Of a stretch of DNA of 36,042 bases, positions 6,970-15,285 are shown piece after piece. The stretch is from Cellulomonas massiliensis JC225 (GTDB taxonomy: Bacteria > Actinomycetota > Actinomycetes > Actinomycetales > Cellulomonadaceae). The notes below the pieces were generated by a model. That model saw only the letters and a program-made list of their open reading frames with translations. It ran no database searches and was not told where the DNA came from. Each line of letters starts with the position of its first letter. Position 1 is the stretch's first letter. The stretch spans positions 2,459,259 to 2,495,300 of the forward strand of contig NZ_HE978588.1 in assembly GCF_000312005.1 (NCBI RefSeq). Reading direction: 5' to 3'. The position numbers and the translations under genes are program-made.

Positions 6970-9476
6970 GGCTCGTCCCGCACGAGCAGGGCGACGGGGA
7001 GGCGGTCCAGCAGCCCCGCGACGCCGACGACGCCGCCGTCGACCTCGTGCCCGGTGAGCGCGTCGCGCCAGCGGCCGGCCGGCAGCGCGACCGTGTGGTC
7101 CGCCCAGCCGCCGAGGCGCTCCACCGAGGCGGCGAGGCGCGTCGCGACGACCGCGACGCTCGGCTCGCCGGCGACCGTGCGCGCGTAGGTGATCGTCTGC
7201 CCGGACGAGTGCGCGAGCGGCACGTACCCGGCCTCCGGGCCGACGAACGCCTCCGGGCGCTCGCGCCGCAGCCGCAGCGCCCGGGACGTCACGAGCAGCT
7301 TCTCGTCCGCCAGGTCCCGCGGGCCGGCCCCGTCGTCCAGCCGCGCGAGGCGGGCGGCGAGCGGCTCGACGTCCACGGGCCGGCGGTTGTCGGGGTCGAC
7401 CAGCGTCGGCACGGGCACCTCGGTGCCCTGGTACACGTCGGGCACCCCCGGCAGCGTCAGCTGCACGAGCTTGGTGCCGAGCGTCGCGGCGCGCACCGCC
7501 GTGCGCGTGCGGGCCTCCCAGTCGGCGAACAGGGCCGTGACCGCGGGATCGGTGCGCGCCTGCCGGGCGAAGTCGAGCACCGCGCGCTCGTACGCCTCGT
7601 CGGGGGCCGTCCAGCTCGTGCGCGACTTCGCCTCGCGGATCGACTTCGTCAGGTAGTCGACCAGGCGGTCCTCGTCGAGCGGGCCGTCCTCCGTCCACGT
7701 GCCGGCGAGCGTCTGCCACAGCCACGACTCCGTGCGGCCGTCGAGCCGGGCGCTGCGGGACGACGCTGTCGCGGCGCGCGCGGCGTCGACCAGCGCGGCC
7801 CACTCGACGGGCAGCTCCGACAGCACGCCGAGCCGGTTGCGGGTGTCCTCGTTGCGCTTGGTGTCGTGGGTCGAGAGCGTCGTCATCGCGAGCGGCGCCA
7901 TCACCTGCTGCGCGGCCGCCCACGCCGCCAGGTCCGTCGGCGTGAGCGCGAACCGCTGCGGCGCGCCGCCGACCTCGCAGAGCCCGACCAGGTGTGTCCA
8001 GCGGTAGTACGTGGTGTCCTCGACGCCCTTGGCGGTGACGGCGCCGCAGGTCTGCTGGAACCGGACCACGAGCTCGTCGCGCCGCGCACCGCGCGTCCGC
8101 CCGGCGCTGCCGACCTCACGGCCGAGCAGGAGGTCCACGAGCACGTCCATCGTCGCCGACCGCTCGGGGGACATCCGCGAGCGCGCGACGTCGGCGGCCT
8201 CCTCCAGCGCCTGCACCGACTCGGGGTGCACGGGCTCGCCGGGGACGACGTACGCGCGGTACCGGTCGAACGCCACCAGCAGCTCGACGAAGCACTCGAA
8301 CAGCGCGCGCCAGGTGTGGTCGCGCAGCCGCAGGTCGTCCGCGCAGATGCTGGCGGCGAGCTGCGTGAGGCGGAACACCTCGGCGTACAGCGGGCCGTCG
8401 ACGACCTCGCGCTTGGCCTGCTCGACGAGGGCCTCGAACCCGTCCGAGGGGTCGCCGGTGAGCCGGTGCATCGTCGCGCCGAGCCGCGCGGCGCCGCCGG
8501 GGTCGACGAACGTCTGCTGGATGCGCCACAACGCGTCGTAGCCCGTCGTGCCGGCCGTCCACCAGTCCGCGGGCAGCGACTCGTCGCCCTCGAGGATCTT
8601 CTCGACGACGACCCAGGCGCCGCCGCTCGCCGCGTGCAGGCGCTCGAGGTAGCCCGTCGGGTCCGCGAGGCCGTCCGGGTGGTCGATGCGCAGCCCGTCG
8701 AGCGTCCCGTCGGCCAGCAGGTCGAGCACGAGCCGGTGCGTGGCGTCGAACACGTCCGGGTCCTCGACGCGGATCGCGACGAGGGTGCCGACGTCGAAGA
8801 AGCGGCGGTAGTTGAGCTCCTCGTCCGCGACGCGCCAGTAGGCGAGCCGGTAGTGCTGCCGCTCGACGAGCTCGACCAGCGGCAGCGCCTCGGTGCCCTC
8901 GCGGACGGGGAACACGTGGTCGAAGTACCGCAGGACGGTGGTGGGCCCGACCCCGGGCACGTCCACCTGGTCGAGCGTCAGCTCGTCGCGGGCGATGACC
9001 GCGCCGATCCGGTCGCCGAGCACGGGCATGAGCACCGCGCCGTCCTCGGCGCTCCAGTCGACGTCGAACCAGTGCGCGTACGGCGACTGCGACCCCTCGG
9101 CGAGCACCGACCACAGCTGACGGTTGTGCCAGACCGGCGTGGGCACGGCCATGTGGTTGGGGACGATGTCGAGGACGAGGCCGAGGTCCGCCCCGTGCGC
9201 GGCCTGCGCCAGGCGGCGCAGGGCGGGCAGGCCGCCGAGCTCGGGCGCGACCTCGTCGTGGTCGACGACGTCGTAGCCGTGCGTCGACCCCGGCGCCGCC
9301 CGCAGCACCGGCGAGAGGTAGACGTGCGTGACGCCGAGCGCCGCGTAGTAGGACACGCGCGCGGCCACGTCGTCGAGCGTCAGGTCGGGGCCGAGCTGCA
9401 CGCGGTACGTCGACGAGGGCACCGGACGGCCGGCGGCCGTCAGCCGCCTCGTCGGGGTCTGGCGGGCGTCGCTCAC
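6966..9476 (-). CDS. treY: Maltooligosyl trehalose synthase (TreY)
   Basis: TreY rearranges the reducing-end alpha-1,4 linkage of maltodextrins to alpha,alpha-1,1, forming maltooligosyl trehalose in the cytoplasm. The 836-residue length suits the family. Recognisable GH13 motifs are STYRVQLGPDLTLDD (22-36), VLDIVPNHM (101-109), GLRIDHPDGL with nucleophile D265, VVVEKIL with acid/base E292, and TTLSTHDTKRNEDTR toward the C-terminal half. The start GTG at 9476 overlaps the treX stop, and its own TGA overlaps the treZ start, so all three are probably translated in a coupled way from one mRNA. Confidence 0.96.
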   Translation of the reverse strand: MSDARQTPTRRLTAAGRPVPSSTYRVQLGPDLTLDDVAARVSYYAALGVTHVYLSPVLRAAPGSTHGYDVVDHDEVAPELGGLPALRRLAQAAHGADLGLVLDIVPNHMAVPTPVWHNRQLWSVLAEGSQSPYAHWFDVDWSAEDGAVLMPVLGDRIGAVIARDELTLDQVDVPGVGPTTVLRYFDHVFPVREGTEALPLVELVERQHYRLAYWRVADEELNYRRFFDVGTLVAIRVEDPDVFDATHRLVLDLLADGTLDGLRIDHPDGLADPTGYLERLHAASGGAWVVVEKILEGDESLPADWWTAGTTGYDALWRIQQTFVDPGGAARLGATMHRLTGDPSDGFEALVEQAKREVVDGPLYAEVFRLTQLAASICADDLRLRDHTWRALFECFVELLVAFDRYRAYVVPGEPVHPESVQALEEAADVARSRMSPERSATMDVLVDLLLGREVGSAGRTRGARRDELVVRFQQTCGAVTAKGVEDTTYYRWTHLVGLCEVGGAPQRFALTPTDLAAWAAAQQVMAPLAMTTLSTHDTKRNEDTRNRLGVLSELPVEWAALVDAARAATASSRSARLDGRTESWLWQTLAGTWTEDGPLDEDRLVDYLTKSIREAKSRTSWTAPDEAYERAVLDFARQARTDPAVTALFADWEARTRTAVRAATLGTKLVQLTLPGVPDVYQGTEVPVPTLVDPDNRRPVDVEPLAARLARLDDGAGPRDLADEKLLVTSRALRLRRERPEAFVGPEAGYVPLAHSSGQTITYARTVAGEPSVAVVATRLAASVERLGGWADHTVALPAGRWRDALTGHEVDGGVVGVAGLLDRLPVALLVRDEP

Positions 9477-11779
9477 GCGTCGTCCGCCGTCCCGTCGGGT
9501 GCGTCCGTCGTCTTTCCCGTCGGGGTCGCCGGGCCGCCCGCGGGCTCGCCGGCGGCGTCCTTGCGGCGCGATCGCCGCTCGGGGGCCCGCCGGGGGCCGG
9601 TGGACGTCCGGGCCGCCTCACGCGCGGCCTCCGCGATGGCCCCCGTGCCGGAGGCGGTGGGCACCGGCTCCATCGGCGGCCGCGTCAGGACGACGAGGGA
9701 GTGGCGCGCGAGCACGACCTCCTCGCCGGGGCCGGCGGTGTCGCCCGCGTCGAACTGGCTGTCCGTGTCGAGGACGACCGTCCACTCCCGGCCGTACTCG
9801 GCCTCGGGCAGCGTGAACGACGTCGGCTCGGGCTGCCCGTTGAACAGCACGAGGAAGCTGTCGTCGACGATCTGCTCCCCGCGCAGGTTCGGCTCGATGA
9901 TCGCGTCACCGTTGAGGAACACCATGACGGCGCGCGCGAGCGACTCGTTCCACTCGGTGTCCTCCATGTGGGAGCCGTCGGGCGACAGCCACGCGATGTC
10001 GCCGAGCTCCGACTCGCCGCCGTGCTCGGCGGAGCCCGCGAAGAACCGGCGGCGGCGGAACACCGGGTGCTCGCGACGCAGGCGCACGACCCGCCGCGTG
10101 AACTCCAGCAGCGCCGTCTGGGTCTCGTCGAGGTCCCAGTCCACCCACGACAGCTCGTCGTCCTGGCAGTACACGTTGTTGTTGCCCTGCTGCGTGCGCC
10201 CGAGCTCGTCGCCGTGCGCGAGCATGGGGATGCCCTGCGACAGCATGAGCGTCGCGATGAAGTTGCGCTGCTGGCGCGCCCGCAGGGCGATGATCGCGGC
10301 GTCGTCGGTGGGGCCCTCGACGCCGCAGTTCCACGACCGGTTGAAGCTCTCGCCGTCGCGGTTGTCCTCGCCGTTCGCCTCGTTGTGCTTCTCGTTGTAG
10401 GACACGAGGTCGCGCAGCGTGAACCCGTCGTGCGCCGTCACGAAGTTGACGCTCGCGATCGGCCGCCGCCCCGTGTGCTCGTACAGGTCGGAGGAGCCCG
10501 ACAGGCGGCTCGCGAACTCGCCGAGCCGCGAGGGCTCCGAGCGCCAGAAGTCGCGCACCGTGTCCCGGTACTTGCCGTTCCACTCCGACCACAGCGGGGG
10601 GAATCCCCCGACGAGGTAGCCGCCCTCGCCGATGTCCCACGGCTCGGCGATGAGCTTGACCTGCGAGACGACCGGGTCCTGGTGGACCAGGTCGAAGAAC
10701 GCCGAGAGGCGGTCGACCTCGTGGAACTGCCGCGCGAGCGTCGCCGCGAGGTCGAACCGGAACCCGTCGACGTGCATCTCGGTGACCCAGTAGCGCAGCG
10801 AGTCCATGATGAGCTGCAGGACGTGCGGCGAGCGCATGAGCAGGCTGTTGCCGGTGCCCGTCGTGTCGAAGTAGTGGGCCTTGTCGTCGTCGACGAGGCG
10901 GTAGTAGTTCGCGTTGTCGATGCCGCGGAACCCGAGCGTGGGGCCGAGGTGGTTCCCCTCCGCCGTGTGGTTGTAGACGACGTCGAGGATGACCTCGATG
11001 TCCGCCGCGTGCAGCTCGCGGACCATCGCCTTGAACTCCTGGACCTGCTGGCCGGGGCCGCCGAACGCGGCGTAGGCGTTGTGCGGCGCGAAGAACCCGA
11101 TGGTGTTGTAGCCCCAGTAGTTGGACAGGCCCTTCTCCTGCAGCGACGGGTCGTTGACGAACTGGTGCACCGGCATGAGCTCGATCGCCGTGACGCCGAG
11201 CTCCTTGAGGTGCTCGATGACGGCCGGGTGGGCCAGCCCCGCGTACGTGCCGCGCAGCTCCTCGGGCACCGCCGGGTGCAGCTTCGTCAGGCCCTTGACG
11301 TGCGCCTCGTAGATGACCGTCTCGTGGTACGGGTGCTCCGGCGGCCGGTCGTGGCCCCAGTCGAAGAACGGGTTGACGACGACCGACTGCATCGTGTGCG
11401 GGGCGGAGTCGTCCTCGTTGCGCTGCGTCGGGTCGTCGAACTGGTACGAGTACAGGGACGGGTGGCCGTCGACCTGCCCGTGGATGGCCTTGGCGTACGG
11501 GTCGAGCAGCAGCTTGCTCGGGTCGCACCGGTGCCCGTTGCTCGGGTCGTACGGCCCGTGCACGCGGTAGCCGTAGCGCTGGCCCGGCTGCACCGCCGGC
11601 AGGTACCCGTGCCACACGAACGCGTCGACCTCCGGGAGGTCGACCCGGGTCTCGGTGCCGTCGGGCTCGATGAGGCAGAGCTCGACGCGCTCGGCGACCT
11701 CGGAGAAGATCGCGAAGTTGGTCCCGGCGCCGTTGTACGTCGCGCCGAGCGGGTAGGGCTGACCGGGCCAGATCTGCAT
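9473..11779 (-). CDS. treX: Glycogen debranching enzyme, isoamylase type (TreX/GlgX)
   Basis: This GH13 enzyme hydrolyses alpha-1,6 branch points of glycogen or maltodextrin and supplies linear chains to TreY and TreZ. The protein has 768 residues: an N-terminal CBM48-like domain (about 1-130), then the catalytic barrel with D343 (DGFRFDLA), E379 (LIAEPWDIG) and D451 (TAHDGFTLRD), then a C-terminal beta domain. From about residue 705 there is an extra low-complexity tail rich in Ala, Arg, Pro and Gly, unlike the core. The ATG at 11779 begins the typical MQIWPGQPYPLGATY. There is no classical ribosome binding site; a -10-like CAGGGT lies exactly 6 bases upstream, so it may be leaderless. First gene of the operon. 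Confidence 0.95.
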   Translation of the reverse strand: MQIWPGQPYPLGATYNGAGTNFAIFSEVAERVELCLIEPDGTETRVDLPEVDAFVWHGYLPAVQPGQRYGYRVHGPYDPSNGHRCDPSKLLLDPYAKAIHGQVDGHPSLYSYQFDDPTQRNEDDSAPHTMQSVVVNPFFDWGHDRPPEHPYHETVIYEAHVKGLTKLHPAVPEELRGTYAGLAHPAVIEHLKELGVTAIELMPVHQFVNDPSLQEKGLSNYWGYNTIGFFAPHNAYAAFGGPGQQVQEFKAMVRELHAADIEVILDVVYNHTAEGNHLGPTLGFRGIDNANYYRLVDDDKAHYFDTTGTGNSLLMRSPHVLQLIMDSLRYWVTEMHVDGFRFDLAATLARQFHEVDRLSAFFDLVHQDPVVSQVKLIAEPWDIGEGGYLVGGFPPLWSEWNGKYRDTVRDFWRSEPSRLGEFASRLSGSSDLYEHTGRRPIASVNFVTAHDGFTLRDLVSYNEKHNEANGEDNRDGESFNRSWNCGVEGPTDDAAIIALRARQQRNFIATLMLSQGIPMLAHGDELGRTQQGNNNVYCQDDELSWVDWDLDETQTALLEFTRRVVRLRREHPVFRRRRFFAGSAEHGGESELGDIAWLSPDGSHMEDTEWNESLARAVMVFLNGDAIIEPNLRGEQIVDDSFLVLFNGQPEPTSFTLPEAEYGREWTVVLDTDSQFDAGDTAGPGEEVVLARHSLVVLTRPPMEPVPTASGTGAIAEAAREAARTSTGPRRAPERRSRRKDAAGEPAGGPATPTGKTTDAPDGTADDA

Positions 11780-11785
11780 GCGCCC

Positions 11786-11791
11786 ACCCTG
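11786..11791 (-). promoter_or_regulatory. Putative -10 box of treX (leaderless)
   Basis: On the minus strand CAGGGT is followed by GGGCGC and then the treX ATG. The NANNNT hexamer, 6 bases, start codon layout recurs at other genes in this window and would place the transcription start at or next to the ATG. No good -35 element is visible. The alternative is that AGGGTGGG acts as a weak ribosome binding site. Confidence 0.45.
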
Positions 11792-11875
11792 CCAGCAGGA
11801 CGCGTGCTCGGCATGGCGCCCGGGGCGAATGGTGCACGAACCGGTCCGGGCGTTCGTCACAGCGTCCTGCGGTTG

Positions 11876-11887
11876 CGGCACGTGCCG
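11876..11887. promoter_or_regulatory. 12-base perfect palindrome in the treX / oxidoreductase spacer
   Basis: CGGCACGTGCCG is a perfect palindrome roughly midway in the 220-base divergent spacer 11780-11999, about 95 bases from the treX start and 112 from the flavoprotein start. It could be an operator for either gene. No regulator gene adjoins, and GC-rich palindromes of this size occur by chance, so confidence is low. Confidence 0.25.
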
Positions 11888-11999
11888 TCGTACCCCTGGG
11901 CGCGTGGCGTGGCGCGTGAGCAGCCTCTTGCGCGCCGGCGGTCCCCCTGGTGCGCTGTCGGTTCCGGGCGCGCGCGTGCGGCCCACGAGGGGAGCACCG

Positions 12000-13232
12000 A
12001 TGACGGTCGTGGTGGTCGGCGGCGGGCTGGCCGGGGCACGCACGGTGGAGCACCTGCGGGGCGGCGGGTACGAGGGGCGGCTGGTGCTGCTGGCGCAGGA
12101 GCCCGAGCTGCCGTACGAGCGGCCGCCGCTGTCGAAGGGGTACCTGCAAGGCCAGGAGCCGCGGGAGCACTCCCGCGTCCACGACGAGAGCTGGTACGCC
12201 GCCCACGACGTCGAGCTGAGGCTCGGCGTCACGGCGGCCGAGCTCGACCTCGGCGCCCGGGACGTCGTGGACGCGACCGGTGCCCGGCACGGCTTCGAGC
12301 ACCTCGTCCTGGCGACGGGGTCGCAGCCGCGCCCGCTCGACGTGCCCGGCGCCGCGCTCGACGGCGTCGTGACGCTCCGCACGCTCGACGACAGCGACCG
12401 GCTGCGCGCCGCGATCGACCGCGCCCGGCGCGTCGTCGTCGTCGGGGGCGGGTGGATCGGCCTCGAGGTCGCCGCCGCGGCGCGCACCGCGGGCCGCGAG
12501 GTCGCCGTCGTGGTGCGCGGTGCGCTCCCGCTCGACCGCGTGCTCGGCCCCGAGACCGCGCCGCTGTTCGCGGACATGCACCGCGAGCACGGCGTCGACC
12601 TGCGCCTGCGGGCGGACGTCGCGGAGGTCGTGCCGGACGGCAGCGGGTCGCGCGCCGGCGGGGTGGTGCTGGCGGACGGAACCCTGCTCGAGGCCGACCT
12701 CGTCGTGGCGGCCGTCGGCGCGGCACCCCGCACCGCGCTCGCCGAGCGGGCCGGGCTGGCCGTGCAGGACGGCGTCGTCGTCGACCAGCACCTGCGCTCG
12801 AGCGTGCCGCACGTGCTCGCCGTCGGCGACGTCGCCCGCGCGCACCACCCCTTCTACGGCACCCACCTGCGCGTCGAGCACTGGGACAACGCCCAGCACC
12901 AGCCCGCCACGGCTGCCGCCACGATCCTGGGCCGGGACGAGCCGTACACCCGGCTGCCGTACTTCTACACGGACCAGCACGACCTCGGCATGGAGTACGT
13001 CGGCTGGACCGGGCACGACGGCCGCGGGTACGACGACGTCGTCGTGCGCGGGGACGTGGGCGCGCGGGAGGTCGTCGTCCTCTGGCTGCGGGCGGGCCGG
13101 GTGGTGGCCGGCATGAACGTCAACGTCTGGGACGTGAACGACGACATCCGCGCCCTCGTCGAGCGCCGCGTCACCGTCGACCGGGCGGCGCTCGCGGACG
13201 CGTCGGTCCCGCTCGGGGAGCTCGGTCGCTAG
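12000..13232 (+). CDS. FAD-dependent pyridine nucleotide-disulfide oxidoreductase, ferredoxin-reductase type
   Basis: This 410-residue flavoprotein probably passes electrons between NAD(P)H and a ferredoxin. It has an FAD-binding motif at the very N-terminus (VVVVGGGLAG, 3-12), the PYERPPLSKGYL segment (38-49) typical of rubredoxin and ferredoxin reductases, a second dinucleotide motif VVVVGGGWIGLE (145-156), the FAD-contacting VLAVGDVAR (272-280), and the HWDNAQHQP segment. A C-terminal reductase domain follows. The start at 12000 is preceded by GAGGGGAGC and begins directly with the FAD motif, so the longer upstream frame is rejected. No ferredoxin or oxygenase gene lies nearby, so the physiological partner is unknown. 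Confidence 0.9.
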   Translation: MTVVVVGGGLAGARTVEHLRGGGYEGRLVLLAQEPELPYERPPLSKGYLQGQEPREHSRVHDESWYAAHDVELRLGVTAAELDLGARDVVDATGARHGFEHLVLATGSQPRPLDVPGAALDGVVTLRTLDDSDRLRAAIDRARRVVVVGGGWIGLEVAAAARTAGREVAVVVRGALPLDRVLGPETAPLFADMHREHGVDLRLRADVAEVVPDGSGSRAGGVVLADGTLLEADLVVAAVGAAPRTALAERAGLAVQDGVVVDQHLRSSVPHVLAVGDVARAHHPFYGTHLRVEHWDNAQHQPATAAATILGRDEPYTRLPYFYTDQHDLGMEYVGWTGHDGRGYDDVVVRGDVGAREVVVLWLRAGRVVAGMNVNVWDVNDDIRALVERRVTVDRAALADASVPLGELGR

Positions 13233-13245
13233 GCCGGCGCCCGGG

Positions 13246-14355
13246 TCAGCGGACCGTCACGGCGGTGGCGCGCCGCACCACCTCGTCGTCGGTCGCGCCC
13301 TGGGCGCGCCAGGACTGCTGCTGGACGGCGCCCGTGCCGCGCAGGAGGACGTCGCCCACGAGCCGGTCGACGAGCTCGTCGTCCCCGAGCCGCTCGAGCG
13401 TGGGGCGCGCGTGCTCGACGAGCGCGCCCACGACCTCCGCCGCAGGCGCGGGCTTGCCGGTGAGCGGGTGGACGAGCGTGCCGGTGACGCCGTCCTTGCC
13501 GGCGCGCCACGACGCGGCCCGCAGCAGCTCGGTGCGCGGCTGGTCGACGGCGGGGGAGTCCGCCAGGCCCCGCACGAGCGCCGCCTGCAGCACCGCGTCG
13601 GCGGCGTCGAGGCACACGTCCGCGACCCGCACCTCCACGGTCGGGTAGCGGGCGGAGAGCCGGGCGTCGAAGTAGATCATCCCGTCGTCGAGGATCGTGC
13701 CCGTCGCGAGCAGCTCCTCCACCACGCGGTGGTACTCCTCGGGCGTCCCGAACGGCGCCGTCGGGCCCGCGGTGGGCCAGCGGCCCCACACCTGCGAGCG
13801 GTAGGACGCGTAGCTCGTCGACCGTCCCTGCCACGACGGGCTGTTCGCCGACAGCGCCATGAGCACCGGCGCCCACGGCCGCAGCGTGTCGACGATCCGG
13901 ACGCCGTCGCGCTCGTCGGTGATGCTGACGTGCACGTGGCAGCCGCACGTGAGCTGCTCGCCGGCGGTGTAGCCGAAGTGCGCGCGGATCTCGTGCGCGC
14001 GCCGGTCGGGCAGCGTGGTCGGCCGCACCTTGTGCGGGCTGGTGCCGAGGGCGGCGATCCGGGCCCCGGCCCGCTGCGCGGCCTCGTCGGCCTGGCGACG
14101 GCGTCCCCGCAGGTCCTCCAGGAGGTCGGCGAGGCTCTCGTGGGGGTGCGTCGAGATCTCGATCTGCTCCTGCTTGAACTCCTTCTCGACGTCACCCCCC
14201 GGGCGGTCGTCCTCGGCCGTGGCGCCGCGTGCGGCGCGGCTCAGGTGGGCGTGGCGCAGCACGGCCGGCGACACCGAGGCGGTCCCGCCCTCCGGCGTGA
14301 CCAGCAGGTACTCCTCCTCGACGCCGACGGTCCGGACGCTCTGGGTGGTCTGCAC
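13246..14355 (-). CDS. Carboxylate-amine ligase, YbdK / glutamate-cysteine ligase 2 family
   Basis: The 369-residue protein belongs to the GCS2 family of ATP-dependent ligases that can join glutamate to cysteine. Characteristic segments are VGVEEEYLLVT (10-20), EFKQEQIEISTHPH (59-72) and GCHVHVSI (138-145), with a C-terminal stretch around WRAGKDGVTGTLVHP. Actinobacteria use mycothiol rather than glutathione, so the true substrate pair is uncertain; the YbdK branch is known for weak glutamate-cysteine ligase activity. The start is GTG at 14355 without a ribosome binding site; a -10-like CAGACT lies 6 bases before it. It is convergent with the flavoprotein (13-base gap) and downstream of the ABC exporter genes on the same strand. 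Confidence 0.9.
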   Translation of the reverse strand: MQTTQSVRTVGVEEEYLLVTPEGGTASVSPAVLRHAHLSRAARGATAEDDRPGGDVEKEFKQEQIEISTHPHESLADLLEDLRGRRRQADEAAQRAGARIAALGTSPHKVRPTTLPDRRAHEIRAHFGYTAGEQLTCGCHVHVSITDERDGVRIVDTLRPWAPVLMALSANSPSWQGRSTSYASYRSQVWGRWPTAGPTAPFGTPEEYHRVVEELLATGTILDDGMIYFDARLSARYPTVEVRVADVCLDAADAVLQAALVRGLADSPAVDQPRTELLRAASWRAGKDGVTGTLVHPLTGKPAPAAEVVGALVEHARPTLERLGDDELVDRLVGDVLLRGTGAVQQQSWRAQGATDDEVVRRATAVTVR

Positions 14356-14361
14356 GGGCTC

Positions 14362-14367
14362 AGTCTG
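14362..14367 (-). promoter_or_regulatory. Putative -10 box of the YbdK-type ligase gene (leaderless)
   Basis: On the minus strand CAGACT, then GAGCCC, then GTG. This is the same -10, 6 bases, start layout seen at treX, mobA, pabB, pabC and the last gene. It implies an independent promoter in the 69-base gap after the exporter ATPase gene. Confidence 0.5.
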
Positions 14368-14424
14368 GGGGAGCGGCGCCCGGTGCGCGCGCGCTCCTGG
14401 GGGACCTGCGTCACACCGCGCTCG

Positions 14425-15285
14425 TCAGCCGGCGGCGCGGTCGAGCGCCGTCATCGTCTCCTCGAGGGTCGCGCGCACGTGCTGGGCGCGCGCGGCCACG
14501 CCCGCCGCGGCGAGCACGCGCTCGACCCGGCCGAGGTCCGCGTCCACGGCCCGCACGTCGCGGCCGGCGAGCGTCACCACGACCCCGGCCGCGTCCAGGG
14601 CCGTGAACGCGTCCTGCCAGCGCTCCGCGCGCACGGCGACGGCCGTCGTGGCACCGACGATGTCGTCCTCGCTGCCGGCCGCGACCGCACGCCCGCGCGA
14701 CATCAGCACGAGCCGGTCGCACTGCTCGGCCTCCTGCAGGTAGTGCGTCGTGACGAGCACGCCGACGCCGGCCTCGGCCCGGTCGCGCACCGTGTCCCAC
14801 AGCCGTGCGCGCGCGAGCGGGTCGACGCCCGACGTCGGCTCGTCCAGCACCAGCAGCGCCGGCTCGTGGGCGAGGGCGGCGGCGAACGAGAGCCGGCGCT
14901 GGCGGCCCAGCCCGATGGAGCCGACCAGGGCGTCGGCGACCTCCGCGAGGTCGTCCGGCACGGCGGCCGGGGTGCCGAACGCGTCGGCGACGAAGGCGAG
15001 GTTCTCGCGGACCGTGAGGTCGTCGTACAGGCCCAGCCCCTGCGGGACGTACCCCAGGCGGCGCCGGCTCGCGCGCGAGGGCGGCGCACCGAACAGGTGC
15101 AGCGTGCCCGACGAGGGCGGCAGCAGGCCGAGCAGCATCCGGATCAGCGTGGTCTTGCCCGCGCCGTTCGCACCCAGCAGGCCGACGACCTCGCCCGGCG
15201 CCACGGTCAGCGAGACGTCGTGCACCGCCGTGAACGACCCGAACCGGCGGGACACCTCGCGCACGTCGACGAGCGGCTCAGCCAC
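14425..15285 (-). CDS. ABC-2 exporter ATPase with intact Q- and H-loops but no LSGGQ signature
   Basis: This 286-residue protein is the second ATPase of the exporter. It has Walker A (GANGAGKTT, 38-46), Q-loop (YVPQG, Q82), Walker B (LLVLDEP, 144-150) and H-loop (TTHYLQEAE, H181). The ABC signature is missing: where LSGGQ should precede RRLSFAAALAHEP the protein reads IGLGRQ (124-129), and the distance from LTVRENL to this point is about 10 residues shorter than in the neighbouring ATPase. The reading was checked on the DNA at 14881-14960 and shows no frameshift. A C-terminal regulatory extension follows (about 200-286). The start is GTG at 15285, overlapping the upstream ATPase gene by 8 bases. 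It probably pairs with that ATPase as a heterodimer. Confidence 0.93.
   Translation of the reverse strand: MAEPLVDVREVSRRFGSFTAVHDVSLTVAPGEVVGLLGANGAGKTTLIRMLLGLLPPSSGTLHLFGAPPSRASRRRLGYVPQGLGLYDDLTVRENLAFVADAFGTPAAVPDDLAEVADALVGSIGLGRQRRLSFAAALAHEPALLVLDEPTSGVDPLARARLWDTVRDRAEAGVGVLVTTHYLQEAEQCDRLVLMSRGRAVAAGSEDDIVGATTAVAVRAERWQDAFTALDAAGVVVTLAGRDVRAVDADLGRVERVLAAAGVAARAQHVRATLEETMTALDRAAG

Noticed and set aside
14881-14960. Sequencing frameshift as the cause of the missing LSGGQ in the exporter ATPase
   Set aside because: The frame is continuous with recognisable sequence on both sides (LAEVADAL before, RRLSFAAAL after); a whole-codon loss with substitution fits better than a frameshift.
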